A stretch of 38,560 nt of DNA from contig JANRBR010000002.1 of the NCBI GenBank assembly GCA_030727405.1, positions 1,810 through 40,369 of the forward strand. Reading direction: 5' to 3'. Positions 15,520 through 24,552 of the stretch are shown piece after piece. Source of the DNA: Crocinitomicaceae bacterium (lineage in GTDB: Bacteria; Bacteroidota; Bacteroidia; Flavobacteriales_D; Crocinitomicaceae). The notes under the pieces are model-generated. The model searched no databases. It saw nothing but the letters and a program-made list of their open reading frames with translations, and had not been told where the DNA came from. A program made the translations under genes and the position numbers. The number at the start of each line of letters is the position of its first letter. The stretch's first letter is position 1.

Positions 15520-16593
15520 ATGGAACTTACACGTGAAAATGTCTTAATCACACTTGGTAAAATAGTTGAGCCGGATTTAAAAAATGACCTGGTTAGTTTA
15601 AACCTCATCGAAGAATTGACCCTTGACGCGGATGGGATTACCTTGACTGTTCAGATCTCGAATCCTGCCTTGCACGCACGAAAACGCATGCAAGAAGCCA
15701 TCGAATTTAATTTGAAACGCACATTTGGTGAAGGCATCGCCCTATCATGTACCATCAAAGGAATGAGCACCGAAAACCGAAGTGCTCGCCGAAAAATCTT
15801 ACCAGATGTAAAGTACATTGTTGCCGTTGCATCCGGTAAAGGTGGTGTTGGGAAATCAACGATTACGGCAAATTTGGCTGGTGGACTTCAAAAACAAGGA
15901 TACAAAGTAGGGATTGTCGATGCTGACATACACGGTCCATCGATGCCAACGATGTTTGATTTAGTTGGTGAACGTCCCAAAATGGTAGACGTAGACGGAA
16001 AAGGACTCATTCAACCGGTTGATGCCAACGGAATCGGGGTGCTTTCCATCGGGTTCTTCACAGATCAAGATAACGCGGTTGTTTGGAGAGGACCAATGGC
16101 ATCTAAAGCATTAACGCAATTATTTACGGATGCACATTGGGGATCTTTAGACTTTTTATTAGTGGATCTTCCTCCAGGCACGGGAGATATTCACTTATCT
16201 CTGGTTCAAACGGTTCCCCTAGATGGTGTGGTTATCGTAAGTACGCCACAAGAGGTCGCTCTTGCTGATGCGCGTCGTGGAATAAACATGTTCCAAATGG
16301 ATACTCTTAAAGTTCCTGTTATTGGTATTGTCGAAAACATGGCTTGGTTTACTCCAGCAGAATTGCCGAATAATAAATATTACATCTTTGGACGGGATGG
16401 TGCGAAAAACTTGGCTCAAGGAATGAAAGTTCCTTTTCTAGGTAGCATTCCATTGGTTCAGAGTGTTTGTGAAGCTGGGGATTCGGGTAGACCAGCTGTC
16501 TACCAGGAAAATACTCCAACAGCATTGGCCTTTGATGAATTAGTTCATACCTTTGTTGACGAGCTGACAAAACTGAAAGCCAAAACCCAATAA
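15520..16593 (+). CDS. Mrp/ApbC-family P-loop ATPase, Fe-S cluster carrier
   Basis: A 357-residue cytosolic ATPase. Residues 1-80 are a DUF59/MIP18-like domain. The deviant Walker A motif G-K-G-G-V-G-K-S-T lies at 106-114, followed by D-A-D-I-H-G-P-S-M-P (switch I), L-L-V-D-L-P-P-G-T-G-D-I-H (Walker B region) and V-E-N-M-A-W-F. Mrp/ApbC proteins carry and transfer Fe-S clusters to apo-proteins. The next gene, a NifU-like scaffold 9 bases downstream, supports that role. Many Mrp proteins have a C-x-x-C pair after the V-E-N-M motif; here the matching place reads M-A-W-F-T-P, so the usual pair is absent. Confidence 0.93.
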   Translation: MELTRENVLITLGKIVEPDLKNDLVSLNLIEELTLDADGITLTVQISNPALHARKRMQEAIEFNLKRTFGEGIALSCTIKGMSTENRSARRKILPDVKYIVAVASGKGGVGKSTITANLAGGLQKQGYKVGIVDADIHGPSMPTMFDLVGERPKMVDVDGKGLIQPVDANGIGVLSIGFFTDQDNAVVWRGPMASKALTQLFTDAHWGSLDFLLVDLPPGTGDIHLSLVQTVPLDGVVIVSTPQEVALADARRGINMFQMDTLKVPVIGIVENMAWFTPAELPNNKYYIFGRDGAKNLAQGMKVPFLGSIPLVQSVCEAGDSGRPAVYQENTPTALAFDELVHTFVDELTKLKAKTQ

Positions 16594-16602
16594 ACGTCAT
16601 TT

Positions 16603-16857
16603 ATGAACGCGCAAGTAAAAGCAACTCTGACAGAAAAGGTAAACGAAGCATTGAAACAATTGCGTCCATTTCTGCATGCCGATGGCGGTGACATGGAATT
16701 GGTAGAAATTACAGATGATGCCATCGTTCGGGTGAAATTATTAGGTTCCTGCTCAGATTGCTCCATGAGTCAAATGACTTTAAAAGGTGGATTGGAAGAA
16801 GCATTAAAGCAAGCCGCTCCAGAAGTCAAAGGGGTCGAAGCAGTAGAAATGGCTTAA
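16603..16857 (+). CDS. NifU C-terminal-domain Fe-S scaffold protein
   Basis: An 84-residue stand-alone NifU C-terminal domain (NfuA-like). It has L-R-P-F-L-H-A-D-G-G-D-M-E-L-V near residues 20-34 and the cluster-binding C-S-D-C pair at 50 and 53. Two such units together would hold a [4Fe-4S] cluster and pass it on. It lies between the Mrp ATPase and rlmH with gaps of 9 and 1 bases, so one transcript is likely. Confidence 0.94.
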   Translation: MNAQVKATLTEKVNEALKQLRPFLHADGGDMELVEITDDAIVRVKLLGSCSDCSMSQMTLKGGLEEALKQAAPEVKGVEAVEMA

Positions 16858-16858
16858 G

Positions 16859-17332
16859 ATGAAAGTCAAGTTTTTTGTCCTCGGAAAAACAGCTTTTCCT
16901 GATATTAAAATGGGCGAAGATCGTTATGCCACTCGCTTGCAACACTACTGTTCTTTTGAACGTGTAGAAATCCCGGATGTCAAAAATCCAAAAGCACTTA
17001 GCCAAGACCAATTGAAAAAAAAAGAAGGCGAGCTCATTTTATCCAAAGTGTCTCCGACCGATTATTTGGTATTGATGGACGAAAATGGGCAACAATATAC
17101 TTCGGTTGACTTCGCTCAATGGTTGGAAAAAAAACAAATGAGCATCAGTGGAAATATCCTATTCGTCATTGGTGGTGCATATGGATTCAGTGATGTGGTC
17201 TATGAACGTGCAAACGCAAAAATATCCTTATCAAAAATGACTTTTTCTCATCAGATGGTGCGCATGATTTTTCTCGAACAACTCTACCGCGCATACACCA
17301 TTTTGAAAGGAGAACCTTACCATCATTCCTAA
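16859..17332 (+). CDS. rlmH: 23S rRNA (pseudouridine-1915 N3) methyltransferase RlmH
   Basis: A 157-residue SPOUT-class methyltransferase of normal length. It methylates pseudouridine 1915 in helix 69 of 23S rRNA, acting on assembled 70S ribosomes. Visible hallmarks are L-D-E/M-D-E-N-G-Q at the strand before the trefoil knot, F-V-I-G-G-A-Y-G-F (SAM-binding knot), S-L-S-K-M-T-F-S-H-Q-M-V-R and the C-terminal E-Q-L-Y-R-A-Y ... Y-H-H. Its ATG follows the NifU-like stop by one base. Confidence 0.97.
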   Translation: MKVKFFVLGKTAFPDIKMGEDRYATRLQHYCSFERVEIPDVKNPKALSQDQLKKKEGELILSKVSPTDYLVLMDENGQQYTSVDFAQWLEKKQMSISGNILFVIGGAYGFSDVVYERANAKISLSKMTFSHQMVRMIFLEQLYRAYTILKGEPYHHS

Positions 17333-17336
17333 GCAC

Positions 17337-18404
17337 ATGCAACTTTTCATTGAACAAAAACTGCTTCATTTTAAACAGGCAAGTGGAACGAGTCGGGGTA
17401 TTTTACACGATAAACCGTCTTGGATTCTACGACTTTACCTACCAAATGGAAACACCGCTCAAGGTGAATGTAGTGTTATTCCAGGTCTTTCGCCTGAGTT
17501 CGTAAACATGGAACAATATGAGCAAGTACTTTTCACATTGAAAAAATCGTTTGAGTCCAATTGGCACTCGGAGGCATTTGAAAAGGAAGATGTCCTTCAA
17601 TCAGAAAAGTGGATTCATTTCATTCAAGAATTCCAAGCATATCCATCCATCGTTTTTGGAATGGAAACACTCTTAAGAGATGTATTTGGTGGGGGAACAG
17701 GTTTTCTTTTTGATAGCGCTTTTGCACGAAAAGAGAAGTCCATTCCAATCAATGGACTCATTTGGATGGGCGATGAATCGTTCATGCTTGCGCAAATGGA
17801 GGAAAAATTGGCGGAGGGATATACCACCATCAAAATGAAAGTCGGTGCCATTGAATGGGAAAAAGAACGCGCGCTCTTGGAACAACTTCGCAAACGGTAT
17901 TCACGTAATGATTTGACATTGCGCGTGGATGCAAATGGGGCTTTTACTCCAAAGTCTGCTCCTTCCATTTTACAGCAATTATTCTACCTAGACGTACATT
18001 CCATTGAACAGCCAATTCAGGCAGGTCAAGCCATCGAGATGAAAGAATTGTGTGAAAAATCACCCATTGGGATTGCACTGGACGAGGAACTGATTGGCAC
18101 GCATTCATTGCATGAGAAGCGCCTTTTATTGGAATCCATCATGCCTCAATACATCGTACTTAAGCCAAGTTTACATGGTGGTTTTGCAGGTTGTCGCGAA
18201 TGGATCGAAGTAGCGGAAAGCTACAAAATGGATTGGTGGATGACTTCAGCGCTAGAATCCTCCATTGGACTGAATGCCATCGCTCAATTTACCGCACTTT
18301 ACGACAATCCATTGCCACAAGGATTGGGAACGGGGAGTTTATACACAAACAATTTTGAATCTTCACTTGTTGTAGAAAAAGGACATTTAAGGAAAGTGAA
18401 ATGA
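17337..18404 (+). CDS. menC: o-Succinylbenzoate synthase (MenC), enolase superfamily
   Basis: A 355-residue enolase-superfamily enzyme. Catalytic and metal residues can be placed: K166-x-K168 in I-K-M-K-V, D198 in V-D-A-N-G-A-F, E224 in I-E-Q-P, D249 in A-L-D-E-E and K276 in L-K-P-S. The capping domain occupies about 1-125. The K-P-S-L-H-G-G-F segment and S-A-L-E-S-S-I-G-L-N-A-I fit MenC, which dehydrates SHCHC to o-succinylbenzoate in menaquinone synthesis. A dipeptide epimerase is the main alternative but fits these two segments less well. Other men genes are not in the window. It overlaps msrB by 4 bases. Confidence 0.85.
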   Translation: MQLFIEQKLLHFKQASGTSRGILHDKPSWILRLYLPNGNTAQGECSVIPGLSPEFVNMEQYEQVLFTLKKSFESNWHSEAFEKEDVLQSEKWIHFIQEFQAYPSIVFGMETLLRDVFGGGTGFLFDSAFARKEKSIPINGLIWMGDESFMLAQMEEKLAEGYTTIKMKVGAIEWEKERALLEQLRKRYSRNDLTLRVDANGAFTPKSAPSILQQLFYLDVHSIEQPIQAGQAIEMKELCEKSPIGIALDEELIGTHSLHEKRLLLESIMPQYIVLKPSLHGGFAGCREWIEVAESYKMDWWMTSALESSIGLNAIAQFTALYDNPLPQGLGTGSLYTNNFESSLVVEKGHLRKVK

Positions 18405-18772
18405 AGCAGAAACAAGACTGGAATGCATTAAATGAGGAGGAAAAAAGGGTCATTTTAAGGAAAGGCACAGAATATCCATTCACTGGAGAATTCAATTCTT
18501 TTTACGAGCAAGGAACCTTCGTTTGTCGCCAATGTGAAGCGCCTTTATATCGAAGCGAGTCTAAATTTAATTCAGGTTGCGGTTGGCCAAGTTTTGACGA
18601 TCAAATCAATGAACACGTCGAAAAAGTCTTAGATGCGGATGGAAGACGAACGGAAATTATTTGTGCCCATTGCAAAGGACATTTAGGACATGTTTTTTAT
18701 GGCGAAAGATTTACCCAAAAAGACACACGTCATTGTGTCAACTCCGTCTCGATGAAGTTTGTAAAAGATTAA
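18401..18772 (+). CDS. msrB: Peptide-methionine (R)-S-oxide reductase MsrB
   Basis: A 123-residue MsrB that reduces methionine-R-sulfoxide in damaged proteins. Two zinc-binding pairs are visible, C42/C45 (C-R-Q-C) and C88/C91 (C-A-H-C), and the catalytic cysteine is C112 in R-H-C-V-N-S. The substrate pocket S-G-C-G-W-P-S-F is also present. There is no signal peptide, so it is cytosolic and probably recycled by thioredoxin. It starts inside the end of menC (ATGA overlap, translational coupling likely) and its last 4 bases overlap the convergent transglycosylase gene. Confidence 0.97.
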   Translation: MKQKQDWNALNEEEKRVILRKGTEYPFTGEFNSFYEQGTFVCRQCEAPLYRSESKFNSGCGWPSFDDQINEHVEKVLDADGRRTEIICAHCKGHLGHVFYGERFTQKDTRHCVNSVSMKFVKD

Positions 18773-19716
18773 CGGCTGCGGAAATTCGAGATTTCTTCAC
18801 ATTGCTGGTAGACCATTTCGTGAAGAATGAGTTGTGCCGCCAATGCTAATTGCGTGTAATTTTGAGAATTGTTCCCAAATCCTCCAGCGGTATTTTGCCA
18901 CATGTCCATAATCAATTGACGCGAACCTACTTTCGGTTGAATTTTATTCACAACGGCAGCAACGTTCATGGATCCAGCGTGATAGACGTGCAAGACAAAA
19001 AGCCTAAACCATAAATCCCTTTCGTTGTAAGCCAATTGATGCCTTTCTAAAATACGCTTTGCTTCCGGTATACAGACCTTACTGATTAAACGTGCTGAAC
19101 CATAGGCGCAGCGATCGAAATCTTTTCGCTCATCGACTGTTGCATTGACTGTTAATCCTGCCGCTCTGGCTACATCTGGCATCAATTGAAAAGCGCCGTA
19201 TGCACCAGTACTTGATTTTTTCATCTGTCCAGGACATTCAATTAACAGAATTGCTTGCGCATACCACGGATCTACGCCAAATTTTTCAAATGCAGCAACA
19301 CCTTTGGACAAGGATGGATATACCTCATTGAATTTATAAAAATCATTTTTCCCCGAAGTAACGTAAATGCGTGTGGACGGATCCAGGCCAAATTTCATGC
19401 GCAATTGAGCCCGCGTACTGTCTTTTTTAGCTTCTGTTTGAAGGTTCCATTCTTTCAATGGCATTTTTTTCAAGATTTGACGCGTGCTTGCCACATTGAT
19501 GATGCAAGAATCAGGTGATAACAACATGATTTGCTTCCAAAATTGTGGTTGTGCCAACACATCCCATCTGTCCTCGAATAAATCTTCGGCGTGCATGAGC
19601 GTACTCATGTTATTGGATTTTTTCACCACGATTTTATCCGAATCCCAGTTGGATATCGGTTGTCCGTAGGCTAGACTAAAATAAACAGAGCAAATAAAAA
19701 AAAAAATTTGTGGCAT
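18769..19716 (-). CDS. Periplasmic lytic transglycosylase, SLT/GH23 type
   Basis: The product is 315 residues from 19716, which opens with a clear signal peptide (M-P-Q-I-F-F-F ... A-Y-G-Q). A longer frame from 19782 adds 22 residues in front of it and is less likely. The catalytic domain lies at about 135-290: L-L-I-E-C-P-G with the general acid E160, then S-S-T-G-A-Y-G-A-F-Q-L-M-P at 168-180 and a C-A-Y-G-S-A-R-L-I helix. It should cleave glycan strands of peptidoglycan to 1,6-anhydro ends. A near-match -7 box (TAACTTTA, 19738-19745) lies upstream. Its end overlaps msrB by 4 bases with no terminator visible. Confidence 0.85.
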   Translation of the reverse strand: MPQIFFFICSVYFSLAYGQPISNWDSDKIVVKKSNNMSTLMHAEDLFEDRWDVLAQPQFWKQIMLLSPDSCIINVASTRQILKKMPLKEWNLQTEAKKDSTRAQLRMKFGLDPSTRIYVTSGKNDFYKFNEVYPSLSKGVAAFEKFGVDPWYAQAILLIECPGQMKKSSTGAYGAFQLMPDVARAAGLTVNATVDERKDFDRCAYGSARLISKVCIPEAKRILERHQLAYNERDLWFRLFVLHVYHAGSMNVAAVVNKIQPKVGSRQLIMDMWQNTAGGFGNNSQNYTQLALAAQLILHEMVYQQCEEISNFRSR

Positions 19717-19813
19717 GTTTCGTTTGATAGAGTTCCTTAAAGTTAGGAATAATGCCGAAATGCATTCGTTCGTTACACTCAAACTTTAAACACCACCATG
19801 TTGAATAAGTCCT

Positions 19814-19821
19814 TAAATTTG
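19814..19821 (+). promoter_or_regulatory. -7 box 4 nt before the yidD start codon
   Basis: TAAATTTG, then ACGC, then the ATG at 19826. The box fits TANNTTTG exactly and predicts a leaderless or nearly leaderless yidD transcript. No good -33 is seen. Confidence 0.55.
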
Positions 19822-19825
19822 ACGC

Positions 19826-20110
19826 ATGAAATGGATTTACAAGTTACTAGGCCTACCTTTTATATTTTTAGTTCGCATCTATCAATGGATCATTTCGCCT
19901 ATTTTCCCACCATCTTGCCGGTATACTCCAACCTGTTCTTCCTACATGATTGAAGCCATAAAAATATGGGGTCCATTTAAAGGAATTTGGCTAGGAACAA
20001 AACGCATTGCTTCTTGTCATCCACGAGGAGGATCTGGCTACGACCCCGTCCCTGAAAGGGAAACTAAGGGAGCTCCCAACCTCGTTGACGAAGAACATCA
20101 AACCGATTAA
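19826..20110 (+). CDS. yidD: Membrane protein insertion efficiency factor YidD
   Basis: A 94-residue protein with the whole YidD signature: an amphipathic N-terminal helix ([11 protein letters not shown]), [13 protein letters not shown] near residues 28-40, W-x-G-x-x-R-I-x-x-C-H-P and G-G-x-G-Y-D-P-V-P. YidD sits at the inner face of the cytoplasmic membrane and helps Sec/YidC insertion. In many bacteria it lies beside rpmH, rnpA and yidC; here it stands alone. The last 47 bases overlap the convergent helicase gene. Confidence 0.95.
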   Translation: MKWIYKLLGLPFIFLVRIYQWIISPIFPPSCRYTPTCSSYMIEAIKIWGPFKGIWLGTKRIASCHPRGGSGYDPVPERETKGAPNLVDEEHQTD

Positions 20111-23100
20111 GGAAGGATTGAAATTCATCCTCAGCCTTTAACAAATGCTTGAAATCGTTGTGCTCCTGTTCAAGGTTATTCGGATTTTCTGATTGATTTT
20201 CAATAAAGACAAACCAATCCCTTAAACGCAGGACTCCTTCGTTTTTGGTCGGTGCGAAGTCACTGCTTTTCACGCTGCAAATAAATTCGATGGTACTTTT
20301 TGCTCGGCTAAATAATACATTCAGTCGCTTTGCGCCATTCACCAGATTTAATGGGCCGAAGCGCATGTCAAATTTCCCTTCGGAATTCCTAGCGTATGCA
20401 AAGCTAATCAATAAGTGATCGCATTCCTCGCCCTGAACTTGCTCCAAAGCCTTGAAAAAAATGCGGTCTTCCGCTATAGCATCCATTAAATCCATTTGTG
20501 ATTTCGAGGAAAGTTGCGCATAAATCGCCGCTAATTGTGCCTCAGAAAATGCCACGACGCCATATTTATCCTTGCTTAAAAGTGCTTTTTCAAGTTTTTT
20601 AGCAAGCATTTTTGCCTCTTTGAGATTGACGCGATTATCATACGTCGCTTCGCTTACATATGTGTATATCAATGGCTTTGAATCACTTGATTTTTCTGCA
20701 AAGGTCCGCAGGCTCCCACCATAAAAGTGTTGGTTGGAGAACGCAATTAATTGTGGGTTTCGACTGCGGTAATGCCTTGTTAATAGGACATTTTTGAAGT
20801 GAAAGGCGGATTGATGAAGCACATCGATTACCACATCGTCCGTTTTCCTAAAATAGCTAGATGGACTCATCTGTTGATGATCTCCAGCAACGACAACTCG
20901 CTTGGCGCGCTGCAATGCACCCAATGCATAACTCATAGGAATTTGACCGGCTTCATCGAAAATCAGCAAATCAAATTGGTCCTTTTCCATGGGATAAATC
21001 GAGGCCAATGAGCTTGGATTCGATAATTGAATGGGCTTTAAGCAATCTAACCACCATTTTGCCTCGCTTTTTCTTAGTTCGCGAATGTTCATGTGCTGGC
21101 GCGATTTTCCAAACTCCTTCACTAAAATCGATTTTCCTTTCCTAAGGATGCCTCGTAATTCTTTTTCTCCTTTCGATAATTTGTGAAGAGGTGCACTAAG
21201 TATTTCTTGGTATTGGGCAAATTTCGTTCCTTGGTGTCGAATAAGCTGCTTGGCAAATTGTTGTTCCGTTTGTTGCCTTTCTGAAAGGATTTTAATGGTG
21301 TCTTTTCGGAATTGCGTCCATTCAAATTCATGCATGTAAGGATGTGCCTCAACGAATTGTTTCCAGGTTTGACGATAGACCCCTTCGTTGATTTCTTCCA
21401 TGTTCTGATGAAATTCGAACAATCCCCATGTTTCGTTGGAAAGTTGGGACAAGAATGGAAGGTCCTTTTGTAGGAAAGGCAATGCGCTTTTTACCTTCAA
21501 AAAGACATCCCTAATGGTTGTATCGGACTTCAATTTCAGTAATTCGTTCAGTGCTTGATTCAATTGGCTGAAGGCGCGATGTGAATTGGCCATTAAGGTG
21601 CGTTTCTCTTGCGATAAGTTTTGATACCAATTCCAATCATCCATCGAATTTTGTTCGAGCAACTGTTCAATGATGGGCAATTCTATGTCAACATTGCTAA
21701 TCCCGATTTCCGTCAGGGTTTGAGTCAGTTTTATTTTTGATTGCAGCAGTTTCAACTGTTTTTCTTTGGAGGAAATGGCCTGTAATGGTTCCAAACCAGG
21801 CGTTCTCGTCCATTTTTTCCAGGTACTTTTCCATTTCATTCCTGCAAAAACACCTGTTTTAAGCGCTGCTTCTTTCAATACCTCCAGTTCTGCTAAACTC
21901 GGTTCCTTCAGCCAATGTGCCTGATCCAAAGTGCATGCTTCAAGTTCAGCATTTCTTTTTTTCCACTGCTTGATGTATTTTTTTATTTCGATGGAATCCT
22001 TCCCTAAGAAACGGCCGTATTTTTGATAAATATTTCCTTGAAATTGTTGGCATTGAATGGCCTGTCTTGTAGCATCTTGTAGCTCACGAATGTTGATAAA
22101 TTGGAAATTCTTGGATAGTTCAGCATACAAATCTTCCAACTGATGAAATACTTGGAAAAGTGATCCATTTTTATGATTGTTTTTCCATTCAATCGATAGA
22201 AATGGCAAAGATTCAATGGTGGATTCGGCCAATTTATGTATGATTTCACGATCTCGTTTCCAGGTTTGTATGGAAGGGAAATGTCCGTGCATAAATTTGT
22301 GTTCCTTCTGGTTTCTGATGTTTTCCAGAAAGGAATCGAGGGAACATTCATTTTGTGCCTCAAATAGTTTGATGGCGCTGAATTGTTGAGCTAATTTGAC
22401 TTCATTCGTTGCGTTGAAGGATAACGGTTCTGCCCCAATTTCTTGCATCGATAAGAATTCCCAGGTACTTTTTAAATCTGAATAGAACGCATTTAAATTT
22501 CCTTGAAAAGATAAATAGGAACACAGAAAGCCAAGGTTTCTCTGCGCTAATTTTTGTTGTAAAACGTTTAGCGCTGCTCTTTTTTCCGAGACGATTAAAA
22601 CGCGTTTATTTTGAACAATGCAAGAACCGATGAGGTTGCTGATGACCTGTGATTTACCCGTTCCTGGTGGACCCTGAACCGTTACTGAGGAATGATTTAA
22701 TGCTTGAAATACAACTTCTTGACTCGGGTCAAACGGAAAAAGATAGGGTGGCTGAATCTCCCATGCTTCCACTTCTTCGGAAACCTCTTGGTAACCAAGT
22801 AATTGCTTTAATGGTTCGGAAAGGTCCTCGCAAAGGATTAAATCTTCTACTTCTTTCAGTAATTCGTAGCGCTGTGGATGGAAGTTGCCGTAGAAAATAA
22901 GCTCTAGGTCATACTCTAAATTCTCCCGTTCGAAAAAAGCCGCCAGATTTTCTCGATCTTCGTAAGTCGGAGGTGTCTCCTCAAATTCCTTTCGAAACCA
23001 GCGGTCGAAATATGGATTTAAATAATAGCCTGTTTCGATTTCACTTGATCGTTCTATATTGGATTTTCTAAACTGCAAAGGAACGTTCCTTAAGAAAATA

Positions 23101-23354
23101 GGCGTCTGTATGGTTTTTCCGTTTTTTTCACTTTTCAGAATCCCCTTACTTTGACAAAACGGTTGAACACCAATTTCGCGAAAGATTCGGTGAGCGTCCC
23201 TAAGAATGCGCTGGGTCTTTTCATTCTTTTGTTCGTGAATTTCTCCTTCACCCAAGGTTTTTTCAATGGAAACATGCACCAAGATATCATCTGTTTGAAA
23301 ATGAGTCAATTCATCCTTAAAGGCCAGCAGTTGTTCTTTCAATTCAAGCTCCAT
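20064..23354 (-). CDS. Large SF1 (Upf1/COG1112-like) DNA/RNA helicase
   Basis: A 1096-residue cytosolic protein. The two RecA-like helicase halves are widely separated. Walker A G-P-P-G-T-G-K-S is near residue 227, followed by [11 protein letters not shown] (motif Ia). Motif II D-E-A-G-Q near 807, G-D-H-Q-Q-M-S-P (motif III), R-H-Y-R-S (motif IV) and N-V-L-F-S-R-A-K (motif VI) come in the last third. The roughly 550 residues between are helical and charged, as in the COG1112 group. An N-terminal region of about 200 residues is of unknown type. I see no Vsr-like or PD-(D/E)XK nuclease domain at the C-terminus, although some relatives have one. Substrate unknown; defence genes are not nearby. 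Confidence 0.85.
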   Translation of the reverse strand: MELELKEQLLAFKDELTHFQTDDILVHVSIEKTLGEGEIHEQKNEKTQRILRDAHRIFREIGVQPFCQSKGILKSEKNGKTIQTPIFLRNVPLQFRKSNIERSSEIETGYYLNPYFDRWFRKEFEETPPTYEDRENLAAFFERENLEYDLELIFYGNFHPQRYELLKEVEDLILCEDLSEPLKQLLGYQEVSEEVEAWEIQPPYLFPFDPSQEVVFQALNHSSVTVQGPPGTGKSQVISNLIGSCIVQNKRVLIVSEKRAALNVLQQKLAQRNLGFLCSYLSFQGNLNAFYSDLKSTWEFLSMQEIGAEPLSFNATNEVKLAQQFSAIKLFEAQNECSLDSFLENIRNQKEHKFMHGHFPSIQTWKRDREIIHKLAESTIESLPFLSIEWKNNHKNGSLFQVFHQLEDLYAELSKNFQFINIRELQDATRQAIQCQQFQGNIYQKYGRFLGKDSIEIKKYIKQWKKRNAELEACTLDQAHWLKEPSLAELEVLKEAALKTGVFAGMKWKSTWKKWTRTPGLEPLQAISSKEKQLKLLQSKIKLTQTLTEIGISNVDIELPIIEQLLEQNSMDDWNWYQNLSQEKRTLMANSHRAFSQLNQALNELLKLKSDTTIRDVFLKVKSALPFLQKDLPFLSQLSNETWGLFEFHQNMEEINEGVYRQTWKQFVEAHPYMHEFEWTQFRKDTIKILSERQQTEQQFAKQLIRHQGTKFAQYQEILSAPLHKLSKGEKELRGILRKGKSILVKEFGKSRQHMNIRELRKSEAKWWLDCLKPIQLSNPSSLASIYPMEKDQFDLLIFDEAGQIPMSYALGALQRAKRVVVAGDHQQMSPSSYFRKTDDVVIDVLHQSAFHFKNVLLTRHYRSRNPQLIAFSNQHFYGGSLRTFAEKSSDSKPLIYTYVSEATYDNRVNLKEAKMLAKKLEKALLSKDKYGVVAFSEAQLAAIYAQLSSKSQMDLMDAIAEDRIFFKALEQVQGEECDHLLISFAYARNSEGKFDMRFGPLNLVNGAKRLNVLFSRAKSTIEFICSVKSSDFAPTKNEGVLRLRDWFVFIENQSENPNNLEQEHNDFKHLLKAEDEFQSFLNRFDVLRQRGWELP

Positions 23355-23401
23355 TGTGGTAAAGTTAAGTCCATTTTTAGAATGTAGAAAGGATTGGGAA
23401 T

Positions 23402-23428
23402 TTTGGCGTTTAAATTTCTTTACATTTG
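23402..23428 (+). promoter_or_regulatory. Predicted promoter of the type A cargo gene at 23448
   Basis: TACATTTG (23421-23428) fits the -7 consensus. A TTTG at 23402-23405 lies 15 nt upstream, a little closer than usual. The leader to the ATG at 23448 is about 15 nt. The box lies inside the longer open frame from 23394, ruling that start out. Confidence 0.5.
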
Positions 23429-23447
23429 CTTAGCTAATCTATTATCT

Positions 23448-24542
23448 ATGCGCAAAACATTCTTCTTTATTTGCCTTTTGGCTTTTTCTGCGCTCACAGG
23501 AAGGTCTCAAATCACGCTTTCCATTGCTGATTTTGCTACGGGTGGCGATACCGTTCGCTTAAGTCAAATACAAAATTCAAACCTCGACTTTATTGCAGCG
23601 GGTCCAAACTACACCTGGGATTTCAGCAATTTAAATACGACCTCACAATCTGTGAAATCGTATACGCCAATTGGCTTCGGTTCTTTTTTAATACTAGCAA
23701 CGTATGGACCTTTTGCAGGTTCGTATGCCGCCACCTATTTCAATTTAACAACGGAATTACCTATTGATCAATTATCGGCTTTTCTTCCAATAGAAATCAG
23801 TGATTTAAGCCAGTACACGAAGCGTTCAAATTCGGGCATCACATCGATTGGATATTCCATCTCAGTTCAAGGACAAGGCGTTCCATTTAAATCGGATACA
23901 ATTGAGACACGCTACAGTTTGCCCTTAACATTTGGGGATGTCCATGATTCTCGAGGGTATACATTCGTTGACTTAAATCCTGCTGCAGACATAAAATACA
24001 TTCAACACCGACAAAGGCATACGGAAGTAGATGGCTGGGGAACTGTTATTACTCCTTTGGGGACTTTCCCGGCATTGAGAGTACGACATGACATCAACGA
24101 AATTGACTCTATTTACCAAACTTTTTTTGGCACGGGAAGTTGGATAGGCACGCCTCCAATCGACCGAACAGAATACGAATGGTGGACGAACGGTAAAAAA
24201 GAATTTTTGTTGAAGGTCGTTGCCACGAATTTTAATGGAAATCAAAACATCAGTTCCATTGAATACCAAGAACAATACCTGGGGTTAGATGCGGGAATCG
24301 ATGAACAGTCTACCCAACTTATGTTATACCCAAATCCTGCGGAAGACTTATGTTTTTTTGAATCAACTTTGGCGGTGGAAGAGGTCGTTTTTTACAATCA
24401 ATTGGGAGAGATCGCCCTTCAAGCATCTTTCAATGGTGTTCAAAGTGCTTACATGGATATTCAACACTTAAATCAAGGTATTTATTTATGCCATCTTCAT
24501 ACGAAGAATGGAACGATCGTTCGAAAACTGACGAAACTTTGA
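23448..24542 (+). CDS. T9SS cargo protein with type A sorting domain
   Basis: The product is 364 residues from 23448, which gives a signal peptide M-R-K-T-F-F-F-I-C-L ... G-R-S-Q. An upstream frame start at 23394 lies before the -7 box. The body is beta-rich and has no catalytic motif I know; it includes W-D-F-S-N-L-N near residue 55 and G-T-F-P-A-L-R-V-R-H at about 207, a pattern seen in many uncharacterised Bacteroidota secreted proteins. The last 75 residues are a type A T9SS sorting domain: Y-P-N-P-A-E-D, then V-V-F-Y-N-Q-L-G-E, and L-N-Q-G-I-Y-L-C. It should be exported across the outer membrane. Its stop codon abuts the rnpB -7 box. Confidence 0.85.
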   Translation: MRKTFFFICLLAFSALTGRSQITLSIADFATGGDTVRLSQIQNSNLDFIAAGPNYTWDFSNLNTTSQSVKSYTPIGFGSFLILATYGPFAGSYAATYFNLTTELPIDQLSAFLPIEISDLSQYTKRSNSGITSIGYSISVQGQGVPFKSDTIETRYSLPLTFGDVHDSRGYTFVDLNPAADIKYIQHRQRHTEVDGWGTVITPLGTFPALRVRHDINEIDSIYQTFFGTGSWIGTPPIDRTEYEWWTNGKKEFLLKVVATNFNGNQNISSIEYQEQYLGLDAGIDEQSTQLMLYPNPAEDLCFFESTLAVEEVVFYNQLGEIALQASFNGVQSAYMDIQHLNQGIYLCHLHTKNGTIVRKLTKL

Positions 24543-24550
24543 TACCTTTG
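24520..24550 (+). promoter_or_regulatory. Promoter of rnpB
   Basis: TACCTTTG (24543-24550) fits TANNTTTG, with TTCG (24520-24523) as a -33-like element 19 nt upstream. The -33 element lies within the last codons of the preceding gene and the -7 box begins at the base after its stop codon. The start site would fall at about 24554, where stem P1 begins. Confidence 0.65.
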
Positions 24551-24552
24551 CT

